From positions 124,001 to 188,000 of the forward strand of contig JAKSJD010000003.1 of the NCBI GenBank assembly GCA_024398435.1: a stretch of 64,000 bases of DNA. Direction: 5' to 3'. Below, one piece after another: positions 52,652 through 61,570 of this stretch; within the stretch, counting starts at the first letter, position 1; every line of letters starts with the position of its first letter. A program made the position numbers and the translations under genes. Below the pieces are notes generated by a model that ran no database searches, had not been told where the DNA came from, and saw only the letters and a program-made list of their open reading frames with translations. The DNA is from Bacteroidaceae bacterium (lineage in GTDB: Bacteria; Bacteroidota; Bacteroidia; Bacteroidales; Bacteroidaceae).

Positions 52652-52990
52652 ATGCGATACGTAAAGATACTGAATCTAAGAGATGATGCAGAACTGCTTG
52701 AACGCTACAAGCAGGCTCACAGCAAAGAAAACCATTGGAAGGAGATTACAGCCGGCATTCGTCAGGTAGGTATCCAAGAAATGGAACTCTACATGCAGGG
52801 CAATCAGGCCGTGATGATTATTGACGCTCCTGATGAACTTGATATGAAGAAGGCAATGGCCGAACTTGCTACCTTGCCCCGTCAGGCAGAATGGGAAGCT
52901 TATGTGGCTCAAATGCAGGGTTGCGACCCAAATGCTACTTCCGACCAAAAGTGGCAACTGATGGAGAAAATCTTCTATCTCTACGATTAG
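52652..52990 (+). CDS. RhaM-type L-rhamnose/L-fucose mutarotase
   Basis: A 112-residue sugar mutarotase of the RhaM (DUF718) family, interconverting alpha and beta anomers. The catalytic His region YKQAHSKENHWKEI (H23, H28) and the end MEKIFYLYD match the family. Placed with a C1-dehydrogenase, it supplies the right anomer. The ATG is immediately after the previous stop (1 nt gap), showing coupling. In Burkholderia a protein of this family acts on L-fucose. Confidence 0.92.
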   Translation: MRYVKILNLRDDAELLERYKQAHSKENHWKEITAGIRQVGIQEMELYMQGNQAVMIIDAPDELDMKKAMAELATLPRQAEWEAYVAQMQGCDPNATSDQKWQLMEKIFYLYD

Positions 52991-53014
52991 TGTCGTTTGT
53001 ATTCAACAAACATA

Positions 53015-53052
53015 AAAGGATGTGAGGCACTGTGCCTCGCATCCTTTATTTT
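53015..53052. terminator. Bidirectional terminator
   Basis: A 15-bp stem (aaaggatgtgaggca with tgcctcgcatccttt, one G-U pair) and a 3-nt loop between convergent genes. T-rich on the plus side (ttattttat); the stem itself gives A/T-runs on both sides. Confidence 0.88.
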
Positions 53053-53884
53053 ATCTATACAGAATTTCACTAAGAGAGTGGCGCCCACGGAATCGGCTTT
53101 GGTCCACTTCGCCGCGAATACCTTTCACTCGGCCGTGACTCGTGTATTGCCACATTATGAAATCGTCGCCACCATTGAGCAAAGGTTCGTCGGCCGTGTA
53201 TTGGGCAATCATGAATTGATAAGCCTTGAAAGCCGAATAGCCTGCAAAGTATTTGTTGTAGAAGTTGCGACCGGTGTAGATGACAGGACGTTTACCGTAT
53301 TCGTTGGTTACAAGTCGCAGGAATTCGAGAAGACGGGTGTGCATTGTCTCAATTGTTACACTACCCGTAACCTCCACATCGATGAGAGGCAGAAGGTCTT
53401 GGTTCTTGCGGTTGACCACCCTCGTGAAGTTGCGGAACTGAGCCTCGGCCGAATAGTTCGGACGGAAGAAGTGGTAGCTACCGGTCTTCACTCCGCATCT
53501 GCGGGCTTCGCGGAGGTTGTAGTCATACATATCGTCCACAAGGTCAGTGCCTTCAGTTGCCTTAATATAGGCAAACCCCACATTCGGGTCCTTTGCCGTT
53601 TCGCTCCAGTTGATGCTGCCCTGATAGTGGCTCACATCGATTCCATGTGCATAGTTGCCAACGAACGGAATGTTGTTCGTAATCTTTGGTTGCTTTGCAG
53701 GGCGGTGGTAAGAGTCGGGTAGGGCTTTGTATTCGTTGGCAGGCTTGTCTGGTTCCAATTCAACATACTCCGTCTCTGCCGTCTTCTGGTTTTTCTTCTT
53801 CTTTCGGGCATCAGCAGGCGAAGCAATCATAAAGATTGCCATTAGGAATATGATAAGCCTTATTGCGTGTCTTGACATTCTCAC
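53051..53884 (-). CDS. Exported GH25 lysozyme-type muramidase
   Basis: Cuts the MurNAc-GlcNAc bond of peptidoglycan. The 277-residue product has a signal peptide (to about residue 26, SPADA), a Lys-rich and charged linker, and a GH25 barrel (about 80-275) with D83 in GIDVSHYQG, D169 and E171 in LIDVEVTG, the expected acid residues, and YTGRNFYNKYF. It is divergent in placement from the B12 genes: it lies after them on the same strand, but 98 nt away with its own promoter-like CAAAGATA box (53899-53906). Confidence 0.92.
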   Translation of the reverse strand: MRMSRHAIRLIIFLMAIFMIASPADARKKKKNQKTAETEYVELEPDKPANEYKALPDSYHRPAKQPKITNNIPFVGNYAHGIDVSHYQGSINWSETAKDPNVGFAYIKATEGTDLVDDMYDYNLREARRCGVKTGSYHFFRPNYSAEAQFRNFTRVVNRKNQDLLPLIDVEVTGSVTIETMHTRLLEFLRLVTNEYGKRPVIYTGRNFYNKYFAGYSAFKAYQFMIAQYTADEPLLNGGDDFIMWQYTSHGRVKGIRGEVDQSRFRGRHSLSEILYR

Positions 53885-53982
53885 TTTGATTTTCTCTGCA
53901 AAGATACAAAAATAATGTAGAATGTTTGGCTTGGTAAGCTAATAATTATAATATTTTAAGATTTATTATGATTCTGCGGGCG

Positions 53983-55041
53983 TTATTGTGCCATTCGTTT
54001 TTGTTTCACGATTACATAAATGATTACTGGCGCACCGAGAAGAGGGGTTACAGCATTGAGCGGAATGATGCCCGACTCTCCCGGAAGTATGCAGATAAGG
54101 TTGCAAGCCAAGGCTGTGGCCGAACCGATGAGAATCGTGAGCGGCAGCAAGCGTTTGTGATTTTGCGAACCGAGAACCATTCGTGCTACATGAGGCACTG
54201 CAAGGCCGAAGAATGCAATCGGACCGCAGAAAGCCGTTGTGATTGCAGTGAGCAGACCTGTGGCTATGAGCAAGGTGTTGCGTGTGTGCTTGATGTTGAT
54301 TCCGAGATTTTCTGCATATTGATTGCCCATCAGCAATGCATTGAGTGGCTTTATCAGAACGATTGAGAGAATAAGGCCTACAATGCATATAGATGCAAAC
54401 CAAGGCATTTGTTGCATGCTGACTCCGCCAAAGTTGCCCATTCCCCAAATGATGAAACTGTGAACTCCCTCTGCCGTTGAGAAGAAGTTGAGCAGGGAAA
54501 TGGCCGATGAAGTAACATAACCAATCATAATGCCGATGATGAGCAGCATGAGGTTGTTTTTAACGAACGAAGAGAACGCAAGGATTACTGACATTATTAT
54601 CATCGAACCGATGAACGCTCCAAAAAGTACTGAGAAGAAACTGCCGAATGTGATTCCTCCGGCTGCAATGGTTCCGCCTCCAGCCAGCATCACGATAGCT
54701 ACGCCAAGGTTGGCTCCACTACTGATTCCAAGGATTGACGGACCTGCAAGTGGATTGTTGAAAGCCGTCTGAAGCATCAATCCCGACACTGCCAAAGCTC
54801 CGCCGCAGAGCGTGGCCGTTATGGCTTGTGGAAGTCGCGATTGAAGTATAATGTAGCCCCAACTTGCTTTCTCCACCTCCTGACCCATAATGGCTTGAAC
54901 GACCGCTTTGGCCGGAATGCTTACCGAACCGAAGAACAGGTTGGCAATGAAGAGCAGAACAATGACGACGGTACAAACAAAGAATATAGTACCGTTGCCG
55001 ATGAAGATAGTTGGTTGCTTGTAGTTTCCTTGGTGGGTCAT
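53983..55041 (-). CDS. btuC: Cobalamin ABC transporter permease, BtuC-like
   Basis: Inner-membrane permease of the FecCD/BtuC family, 352 residues with about ten membrane helices and the family motif GVAIVMLAGGG, FCGPIAFFGLAVPHVAR and LPGESGIIPLNAVTPLLGAPV. Start at 55041 gives an ATGA overlap with the btuF stop, better than an upstream codon at 55080. Since the operon is under a B12 riboswitch, cobalamin is the likely cargo. No ATP-binding gene (btuD) follows. Confidence 0.9.
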   Translation of the reverse strand: MTHQGNYKQPTIFIGNGTIFFVCTVVIVLLFIANLFFGSVSIPAKAVVQAIMGQEVEKASWGYIILQSRLPQAITATLCGGALAVSGLMLQTAFNNPLAGPSILGISSGANLGVAIVMLAGGGTIAAGGITFGSFFSVLFGAFIGSMIIMSVILAFSSFVKNNLMLLIIGIMIGYVTSSAISLLNFFSTAEGVHSFIIWGMGNFGGVSMQQMPWFASICIVGLILSIVLIKPLNALLMGNQYAENLGINIKHTRNTLLIATGLLTAITTAFCGPIAFFGLAVPHVARMVLGSQNHKRLLPLTILIGSATALACNLICILPGESGIIPLNAVTPLLGAPVIIYVIVKQKRMAQ

Positions 55042-56162
55042 AACTTCTTGAAATATTTTGATTCGTAATCGGACAGACACTCTGGATGAAGCATCTTTAT
55101 GAAATCAGCGAGAAGAGCTTCGGGATGGAACGGAGTCTCCTCAAAGAACGGAACGTACTGAAGATTGCAGCCGTAGATGTTGTGGTTCTTGAAGGCTTTC
55201 ATCTCGGCATAAGGTGCAAATTCCAGACGGAGTTCGTCGTAGGTTTTGTCAGTATTCTGCGTGTAGCGGATAAACCAAATGTCGGCGTCTTGCGACTTGT
55301 CGAACACCATCTCGGGTGAGAGAGCCAGCGAACCTTCGCTTTCGTCGCTCTTGAAAATATAATCGCCTCCCGCATCGTTGATAAGTTGGCCAATAGTGCT
55401 TCTGCCTCCGGCAACATACCAAGTCGAACCGGTCACGAGGTCACAAATCACTTTTGGCTGTTTTTTTGCCTTCTTCACGATAGCCTTCAGTTCGTTGTAT
55501 TTCGTTTCAATCTCGGTGAAAATACTGTCTGCCTCCCGTTCCTTTCCAAAGAGAATACCATAGAATCGAATCCACTCAGCGCGTGCGAGAGGGGAAGATT
55601 CCATGTAGTCGGCACACTCAACCAACGGAATTCCAAGGTTTTCAATCGTTCCGTAGCCACCGCTGTTTTCGAATGGTGAGAGAAGTATTGCATCGGGTGA
55701 CGTCTGTATGATTCGTTCTATATTGGGCGACATACTGTTACCGAAATCCTCGATAAGTCCGTCCTTGCAGTGCTTCTGAATCTTCTTGTCGGTGATGTAC
55801 TGAAGGTCGCAAACAGCAGAAATCCTATCGATTGCTCCCAACTCGTCTATAAGGCTGCAATGCACTCCGGAATACACAGCCGCACTCTTTATTGGAATAC
55901 TGATTGCATTGCCTTTGTTAAGGTTAAGGTTATCGTTATCGTTGACAAGACAGTAGGAGTGGAGCAGCGCTTCTTTATTCCAAGGGTTGGTAAGGTCCAC
56001 CTGAATGTGGTCGGCGTACCTTATGATTTGAATGTTTTTAGCATATTTGAACTGAATCGTATCGCCTTCTTCCGAACAAAGAGTCTTGCCCTCCCGACCG
56101 CATGCAGCCAGAAGAAGCAAGACAAAAAAGGCAGATATATATTTCAATATGCTTTGCATCAT
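55038..56162 (-). CDS. btuF: Cobalamin-binding lipoprotein, BtuF-like
   Basis: A 374-residue periplasmic-facing lipoprotein (Cys21 in LLAACGRE) with a class III substrate-binding fold (IDELGAIDRISAVCD, GLIEDFGNSMSPNIERIIQTSPDAIL). The FecB/BtuF family includes haem and siderophore binders; the riboswitch and BtuB/BtuG neighbours point to B12. Residues 74-82 read NDNDNLNLN, encoded by hexamer repeats (about 55917-55944). Start 56162 overlaps the btuG stop by ATGA. Confidence 0.87.
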   Translation of the reverse strand: MMQSILKYISAFFVLLLLAACGREGKTLCSEEGDTIQFKYAKNIQIIRYADHIQVDLTNPWNKEALLHSYCLVNDNDNLNLNKGNAISIPIKSAAVYSGVHCSLIDELGAIDRISAVCDLQYITDKKIQKHCKDGLIEDFGNSMSPNIERIIQTSPDAILLSPFENSGGYGTIENLGIPLVECADYMESSPLARAEWIRFYGILFGKEREADSIFTEIETKYNELKAIVKKAKKQPKVICDLVTGSTWYVAGGRSTIGQLINDAGGDYIFKSDESEGSLALSPEMVFDKSQDADIWFIRYTQNTDKTYDELRLEFAPYAEMKAFKNHNIYGCNLQYVPFFEETPFHPEALLADFIKMLHPECLSDYESKYFKKL

Positions 56163-57250
56163 AATCTATCGAAAACAATCTTGCAAGTGTAGTAGCCAGC
56201 ATCGAAACTATAGAGTTCCTTACCGCTGTGGTCGAATACATGAACCTTTCCGTAGCTGCCCCAAGGAGTGTCAGAAACATAGATGAGTCCGGTGTAAGGG
56301 TCGACATCGATTGAGTTTGGTGCAGCCAACTTCTCAAGGTCAATCCAATCAGTCTTCATGCCAGTGTTCAAGTCATAGACGAAAGCATGTGAGAGCTGTG
56401 GCAGATAGTATTCTGAATAGAGTACATAGAGGTAGTTCTCGTAGAGTGCGATGTAGGTTCCGTAGTTGATCTCTTTTGCAGTGTCGGTCTTGGTGTTGAT
56501 TTGGAACACGGTTCCGAGCACCCAGTCTTCTTGTGCCATTCCCGGACTTCCTGCATAGTTGCCGGTTGAAACCATATAGACATTGCCGTCAGCGCCCACC
56601 TTTGACTGAGTGTAAGGGTTGCAGTTAACTTTTATGTCCTTAATTTTCTTGAAAGTCTTGGCATCGACAACAGCCACCGAACCGCTCTTGAAGTCACCGT
56701 AAGTGCCGTAGCCACTGATGTTTGCATAGAGTTTTCCATTGGCAAACGAAAGACCTTCAGGATGGTCGCCCACAGCAACCTTGTCCATGATTTCGAGTGT
56801 TGCAGTGTCAACCTTTGTAATGCATCCGTCGTAAGTGGTTGTATATACGAACCCACCATCGGCAGCAAGGCATCGAGGTTGGGTTGGAACTCCATTATCG
56901 AAGAAAGGAATAGCCTTAATCTGTTTTAAGTCCTTGTCCATTACTACAAGTTTTGACGATTCCGTGACTGTGCAATAGAGTTTGCTTCCGTAGGCAATCA
57001 TGTCCTGAGCCACATCTCCGAGTCCTTCGCCATTGGCCGCCTGATAGACATCGTAGTCAGTGGCAGTATGTGAATTCTTGTCGAAGAGAGTAATCGAAGC
57101 ATCGTTCATTCCCCAGTTGCCCGAATTGAGAATGTATGCTCTGGTTACGGGTGGTTCTGGTACGGGCTTTGGTTCGTTATCGTCATCTTTGTCGCATGCA
57201 GTAAAGGCCGTAGTCAGTGCGATTGCTGCTAAGAAATAAAATCTTTTCAT
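56159..57250 (-). CDS. btuG: BtuG-like cobalamin-binding surface lipoprotein (beta-propeller)
   Basis: A 363-residue lipoprotein (Cys19 in TAFTACDKDDD, with acidic residues after the Cys, a surface export signal in Bacteroidota) and a beta-propeller of about seven blades (for example GDHPEGLSFANGKLYANISG, GADGNVYMVSTGN, SIDVDPYTGLIYVSD). In Bacteroides BtuG caps BtuB and captures B12 with very high affinity. Position between btuB and btuF under the riboswitch supports this. DUF5074 is the generic family name. Confidence 0.85.
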   Translation of the reverse strand: MKRFYFLAAIALTTAFTACDKDDDNEPKPVPEPPVTRAYILNSGNWGMNDASITLFDKNSHTATDYDVYQAANGEGLGDVAQDMIAYGSKLYCTVTESSKLVVMDKDLKQIKAIPFFDNGVPTQPRCLAADGGFVYTTTYDGCITKVDTATLEIMDKVAVGDHPEGLSFANGKLYANISGYGTYGDFKSGSVAVVDAKTFKKIKDIKVNCNPYTQSKVGADGNVYMVSTGNYAGSPGMAQEDWVLGTVFQINTKTDTAKEINYGTYIALYENYLYVLYSEYYLPQLSHAFVYDLNTGMKTDWIDLEKLAAPNSIDVDPYTGLIYVSDTPWGSYGKVHVFDHSGKELYSFDAGYYTCKIVFDRL

Positions 57251-57285
57251 TTTGTTTTGATTGTTTTTTTAGTTTGAAAAGTTAC

Positions 57286-59247
57286 TTAATTTATTGAATA
57301 AGTCGCAGTCAGTCGGAAGTTACGTCCAGGCATTGGATAAAACTTGACCACTTCGTAATTCTTTCCGCCGATATTCAGAAGGTCGAATTTCAGTTTTAGG
57401 TCACTTCCTTTTTCCTTACGGCCGATAGGGAATGTGTGGAAGAGCGACACTGAATGGTCGGTATAACTGTTGATGCGATTATTATCGGTGTGTTGGGGCA
57501 AGGCATAACGCTCGCCACTCCAAAGGAGATTGTATGTAAGGCTGACCCACGGATTCTCGATTGTTAGACTTGCGCTGCCAGAATGTTTGGGAGTGTATGG
57601 AATTTGCAATTTGTATGTAGAGCTCTCTTGGTCGGTTCGGTCTTCAGCCGAGAGAAAACTATAAGCAGTTGAGGCGTAGGCCCTCACTTGTTTGCATATG
57701 TTACCCTCGATAGTTGCGTTGAAGTCGATTCCCTTGGTATGGACTTTTCCAACATTGTACATCGACCAGAAGAACATCTTCGGAATGGCAATTATTTTGT
57801 CGTTTACTCTGCCCATGAAAGCATCTGCAGAGAGGTGGATGTAATTGATTTTGCCATTCAAAGGCTTGCTCCAGGAAGTGCCGACATTCCATTGACGAGT
57901 CTTTTCCGGAGAGAGTTCGTGATTACCCACGAGCGTGTAGTAAAGGTCGTTGAATGTAGGCATTCGGAAAATGTCCTTATATGAAGCTCGGATTCGCCAA
58001 CTGCTTTGTGGGAGTGGTCGCCACGCAATGCTGAAAGCAGGGGAGAGGTGACTTTGATTTTCGAGAGCTTTGCCTATTCTGACTTTGTCGTTAATGCCTG
58101 TGTAGAGCAGAGAGGCTGTGGCGGTTATTCGTGAGTTGGAGTATTGTGAGGCAACTGCTGTCTGCCAGTTATAGCGCGAAGGGAACTGACAGCCATTGAG
58201 ATTCGTGTGGAGGTGGCTGTAGGTGAAGTCTTGGGCGAGCGAAGCGGAGAAATTACGAATAGGTTGTACCCAAACGATGGCATTGGCGTAGGCTTCCGAC
58301 TGAATGTAACGTGCATCAGTTGTTTTCGCAATGTCGTGGTCGGTATAGCGGTTCCAACTCCAGTTGTACTTTCCGTTCACTTGGAATTTCAGTCGCTTAG
58401 AGAGCCTATTCTCATATTTCATCTGACCGAAATAGTTGCGGTCGAAAAGTCGTTCGGCGGCATACGGATTGTCGATGATTACACCGCCTGGAAGTCCTCG
58501 TTCCGAATCGTATAGATAGAACTTTGCAGTGAGGGTCTGCCTGTCAGTGAGTTGACTGACGATATTGGCTTCGGCTTTCAATGCTTCTACGTCGCTGTTG
58601 TTGCGCTTACCACTAATATTATTGTTGTGGCTGTTGATTGTGAAATTGTAGCCACCGTCAGCATGAAGCCAATCGGCATAGGCCGAGAGCATCACCTTAT
58701 TATTATTTACGCGTGTGCGCATTAAGACGGTTGGATTGATTAGTCCGAAAGAACCGGTCTGAACCTTGGCCTTGAGTGTGCAATCAGCCATAGTAGTGAT
58801 TTCCACCACTCCCGCTGATGCAAATGCTTTTGCTGATTGGTAGATGTTGTTGCCTTGCCCGGCTGTGAGACTTATCGCCTCCACATTGTCGAGCGAATAG
58901 CGACTGAGGTCGATTTGTCCAGTCTGAAGGTCACTTACAGCCACTCCGTCGTACACCACTGCCGTATGCTGAGCACCGAGACCTCTGATGCTCACGGTTT
59001 TCAGTCCTCCGACTCCTCCGTAGTCCTTCACTTGTACTCCCGACATGTGCTTCACTGCATCAGCCACTCCTTCCACTCCCATGCGGTCGAGTCCTGTGCG
59101 GTTGATTTGCTGCATAGGTGCAGCTGAACGCTCGGCCTCGCTGATTCGGTGAGCATTGACTCGAATGGTGTCAACACTTACCTCTTGGGCAAATAATGCA
59201 ATGGCAAACAGCCAAAGACTGCATAGAATGGTTCTTCTTATGAACAT
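57286..59247 (-). CDS. btuB: TonB-dependent cobalamin receptor BtuB
   Basis: Outer-membrane B12 transporter, 653 residues with signal peptide (to about residue 20, ALFAQ). The plug domain is at about 45-170 (VEGVADAVKHMSGVQVKDYGG, LKTVSIRGLGAQHTAVVYDGV) and the barrel ends with an aromatic strand (NFRLTATYSIN). There is no carboxypeptidase-like or SusD partner, as for vitamin receptors. Start 59247 follows a purine-rich stretch and opens a clean signal peptide; the frame from 59289 enters the riboswitch end. Directly downstream of the cobalamin riboswitch. Confidence 0.93.
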   Translation of the reverse strand: MFIRRTILCSLWLFAIALFAQEVSVDTIRVNAHRISEAERSAAPMQQINRTGLDRMGVEGVADAVKHMSGVQVKDYGGVGGLKTVSIRGLGAQHTAVVYDGVAVSDLQTGQIDLSRYSLDNVEAISLTAGQGNNIYQSAKAFASAGVVEITTMADCTLKAKVQTGSFGLINPTVLMRTRVNNNKVMLSAYADWLHADGGYNFTINSHNNNISGKRNNSDVEALKAEANIVSQLTDRQTLTAKFYLYDSERGLPGGVIIDNPYAAERLFDRNYFGQMKYENRLSKRLKFQVNGKYNWSWNRYTDHDIAKTTDARYIQSEAYANAIVWVQPIRNFSASLAQDFTYSHLHTNLNGCQFPSRYNWQTAVASQYSNSRITATASLLYTGINDKVRIGKALENQSHLSPAFSIAWRPLPQSSWRIRASYKDIFRMPTFNDLYYTLVGNHELSPEKTRQWNVGTSWSKPLNGKINYIHLSADAFMGRVNDKIIAIPKMFFWSMYNVGKVHTKGIDFNATIEGNICKQVRAYASTAYSFLSAEDRTDQESSTYKLQIPYTPKHSGSASLTIENPWVSLTYNLLWSGERYALPQHTDNNRINSYTDHSVSLFHTFPIGRKEKGSDLKLKFDLLNIGGKNYEVVKFYPMPGRNFRLTATYSIN

Positions 59248-59294
59248 CGATTTCTTGTTTTCTCCCTTTCCTCGAGGGATGTTTAACATTGATA

Positions 59295-59500
59295 GTCTTG
59301 CAGGTCTTCTGACTTGTCTCTTGATTACTGTGTCTTCCCAGTTGACTTGGCGCCAGCCAGTGACTAAAATGCAACATTTCTTGCTCAGTAATCATCTCTC
59401 ATCATGAGAAGAGATTTACAGCAGCGGGACTGTTCAGGACTTCCACCTGATTCCCTTTTAATCCGCCCTAAAAGATGCTCTATTAGGCTTTTGCGGAACA
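59295..59500 (-). promoter_or_regulatory. Cobalamin riboswitch
   Basis: Read on the minus strand, the conserved parts appear in order: gggcggattaaaagggaatc, then ggtggaagtcctgaacagtc with cccgctgctgtaa, a variable stem-loop, cactggctggcgccaagt, ctgggaaga, and the B12 box gtcagaagacctgc (59313-59300). Binding of adenosylcobalamin should shut off the btu operon. Ends are estimated. A TAACTTTG promoter box lies at 59517-59510. Confidence 0.95.
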
Positions 59501-59509
59501 AAACTGCTG

Positions 59510-59539
59510 CAAAGTTATAAAATATCTTAAAAAAACAAG
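59510..59539 (-). promoter_or_regulatory. btu operon promoter
   Basis: Minus strand TAACTTTG (59517-59510) with CTTG about 18 nt upstream. Transcription would begin near 59503, just before the riboswitch. Confidence 0.65.
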
Positions 59540-59586
59540 CGTTATTTCTAAAATAATTTATATCTTTGGCAAAAATTCTATTTATC

Positions 59587-60573
59587 ATGAAGCGAATTGT
59601 AATATTCGTGTGCATTTTTGCCATCGCAATCATGGCAAGTGCACAACGCCAAGTGAGGACCGATGTACCTACAAACCAGATACGCCTGAGCGATCCTTTC
59701 GTGTTGGCCGATAAGGCTACACAGATGTACTATATGACCGGAACAGGCGGACAACTGTGGAAGAGCAAGGACCTCAAGACATGGGAAGGTCCCTACAGCG
59801 TGACACAGACCGACCCCCAGTCGTGGATGGGTCCACGCCCAATGATATGGGCAGCCGAACTCCATCAGTATAAGGACAAGTACTACTACTTCGCTACTTT
59901 CACTAACCGAAGTGTGAAGATAGACACAGTCCGCAACAATGTGATTGAACGCCGAGCATGCCACATCCTCGTGAGCGACAAGCCCGACGGACCATACCGA
60001 CCAATGGCCGACCCAACATATCTGCCAGCCGACCAACCAACACTCGATGCCAGTTTCTGGCTCGATAAGGACGGCAAGCCATACCTCATCTTCTGCCACG
60101 AATGGTTGCAGAACTGGAACGGAACGGTAGAAAAGATAGAACTGAAGCCCGATCTCAGTGGAGTGGTGGGCAACCGCAAGATACTCTTCCGTGCATTCGA
60201 CTCCCCATGGAGCCGTGAGCGCGACGAGAACGGAAAGGAAATACCAAACAAGGTGACCGACGGACCGTATGTGTTCCGCACCCAGACGGGCAGTCTCGGA
60301 ATGCTCTGGACCAGTTGGGTATACAGTGTCTACACACAGGGTGTTGCATATTCGCAAAGCGGCACACTCGACGGACCTTGGATTCAGGAGAAGGAACCAA
60401 TCACACCTCCTAACTTCGGTCACGGAATGATTTTCCGCACACTCGATGGCAAACTCCTGCTCTGTTGCCACTCCCACGATGACAGCAAGGGCAGTTACGA
60501 CCGCCGACCAGCATTCTTCCTTGTCGATGATTCCGGCGACAAAATCAAGATTGTTGGAAGATATAATCCCTGA
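59587..60573 (+). CDS. Secreted GH43-family glycosidase
   Basis: A 328-residue five-bladed propeller enzyme with signal peptide (to about residue 20, MASAQ). The base D36 in LSDPFVL and the pKa-modulating D154 in TLDASFWLD fit GH43. The general acid position, usually Glu, reads D225 in VTDGPYV; some GH43 subfamilies show TDGP here. Substrate is likely an arabinan or xylan side chain but cannot be fixed. TATCTTTG at 59561-59568 is its -7 box. It is divergent from btuB. Confidence 0.87.
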   Translation: MKRIVIFVCIFAIAIMASAQRQVRTDVPTNQIRLSDPFVLADKATQMYYMTGTGGQLWKSKDLKTWEGPYSVTQTDPQSWMGPRPMIWAAELHQYKDKYYYFATFTNRSVKIDTVRNNVIERRACHILVSDKPDGPYRPMADPTYLPADQPTLDASFWLDKDGKPYLIFCHEWLQNWNGTVEKIELKPDLSGVVGNRKILFRAFDSPWSRERDENGKEIPNKVTDGPYVFRTQTGSLGMLWTSWVYSVYTQGVAYSQSGTLDGPWIQEKEPITPPNFGHGMIFRTLDGKLLLCCHSHDDSKGSYDRRPAFFLVDDSGDKIKIVGRYNP

Positions 60574-60762
60574 AGGGTTAGTGGTTAGAGGTTAGAGATT
60601 ACAAGCCCCCTCTAAATCTCCCCCCGTAGGGGCGACTTGGAACCGATTGCAGATAACCGTGAACCGTGAACCGAATCAATTCTGCATCCTGCATTGACTC
60701 CGTCGAACTGAAGTTTCTGCATCCTGCATTTATTAACCGCTGAAAGCTAAAACAATTAGAAT
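60574..60762. repeat. Repeat-rich intergenic region
   Basis: Holds a C-rich/G-rich hairpin (ctcccccc-gta-gggg, about 60618-60632), gaaccgtgaaccg repeats (60656-60674), the second copy of the 43-nt repeat (60676-60718, one difference from 30363-30405), and heptamers ctgcatc/ctgcatt. Confidence 0.85.
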
Positions 60763-61191
60763 ATGAGAAAAATTAAAGTAGCAATTATCCTAATGGCATG
60801 CATGCTCGCATTGACAGCATCAGCCAAGAAGTATCCAGTCATCAAGTTTGCAAAGACAACTATCGATTTGGGCCTCTTCTCACAAGATGACCCAGTGCAG
60901 ACCTGCGTGTTCAAATTCACAAACGTAGGAAAGGAAAAACTCGTCATCAACTATGTTCACACAGCATGTGGATGCACAGTCGCAGAATATCCAAAGGATT
61001 ATATCAGTCCAGGAGCATCAGGCGAAATCAAGGTGACATACGACGGAACAGGTAAGATTCCAGGCAAGTTCAAGAAGTATATCCAGATTTTTTCCAACTG
61101 TAAGGATGACCTCGCACGCGTTTTCATTCAGGGCGAAATGTCAGAACTTCCAAAGGAACTCATGAAGCGTAAACCAGTCGTAGCAGATTGA
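60763..61191 (+). CDS. Exported DUF1573 protein
   Basis: A 142-residue protein with signal peptide (to about residue 21, LTASA) and one Ig-like DUF1573 domain: DLGLFSQDDPVQTCVFKFTN, then HTACGCTVAEYPKDYISPG and IKVTYDGTGKIPGKFKKYI. The paired cysteines of HTACGC are the family mark. Common in Bacteroidota, function unknown. Confidence 0.92.
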   Translation: MRKIKVAIILMACMLALTASAKKYPVIKFAKTTIDLGLFSQDDPVQTCVFKFTNVGKEKLVINYVHTACGCTVAEYPKDYISPGASGEIKVTYDGTGKIPGKFKKYIQIFSNCKDDLARVFIQGEMSELPKELMKRKPVVAD

Positions 61192-61193
61192 AT

Positions 61194-61520
61194 ATGGACG
61201 CAAAACCTTTACAAAACATATTCCTGACGATGGCCACCGACCGATTCAGTCAAGGCCATGAATTTGACGTCACGGTCCGCTATCCGTTCGATCGCGACAC
61301 ACTCTCGTTTGCCAAAGGTTCTGCACCACGCACCATTTTGTTCTCCCTTCCCGAAGGCGGACTCACGTTCGATGAATGTCAGGAACAGTTCGATGCCATC
61401 AAGTCGCGCCTGAAGGAACTCGGAGCCAAGATCATCGACGATATCGACATCCGTTACTGTCAGCTCCTGTCTGAAGACAACGAAACCCTCGCCGAATATA
61501 TCCTCACATATCCAGTATAG
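61194..61520 (+). CDS. Small protein of unknown function
   Basis: A 108-residue cytosolic protein starting MDAKPLQNIFLTMATDRF. The ATG at 61194 lies 2 nt after the DUF1573 stop; a TTG at 61188 would overlap it but is less likely. The region GLTFDECQEQFDAIKSRLKELG is helical and DDIDIRYCQLLSEDNE acidic. Not recognised. Confidence 0.65.
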   Translation: MDAKPLQNIFLTMATDRFSQGHEFDVTVRYPFDRDTLSFAKGSAPRTILFSLPEGGLTFDECQEQFDAIKSRLKELGAKIIDDIDIRYCQLLSEDNETLAEYILTYPV

Positions 61521-61570
61521 ACATTTTTCGGATGGGAAGTTGAGAATATTGAGAAATAGACCGAAAAAAT

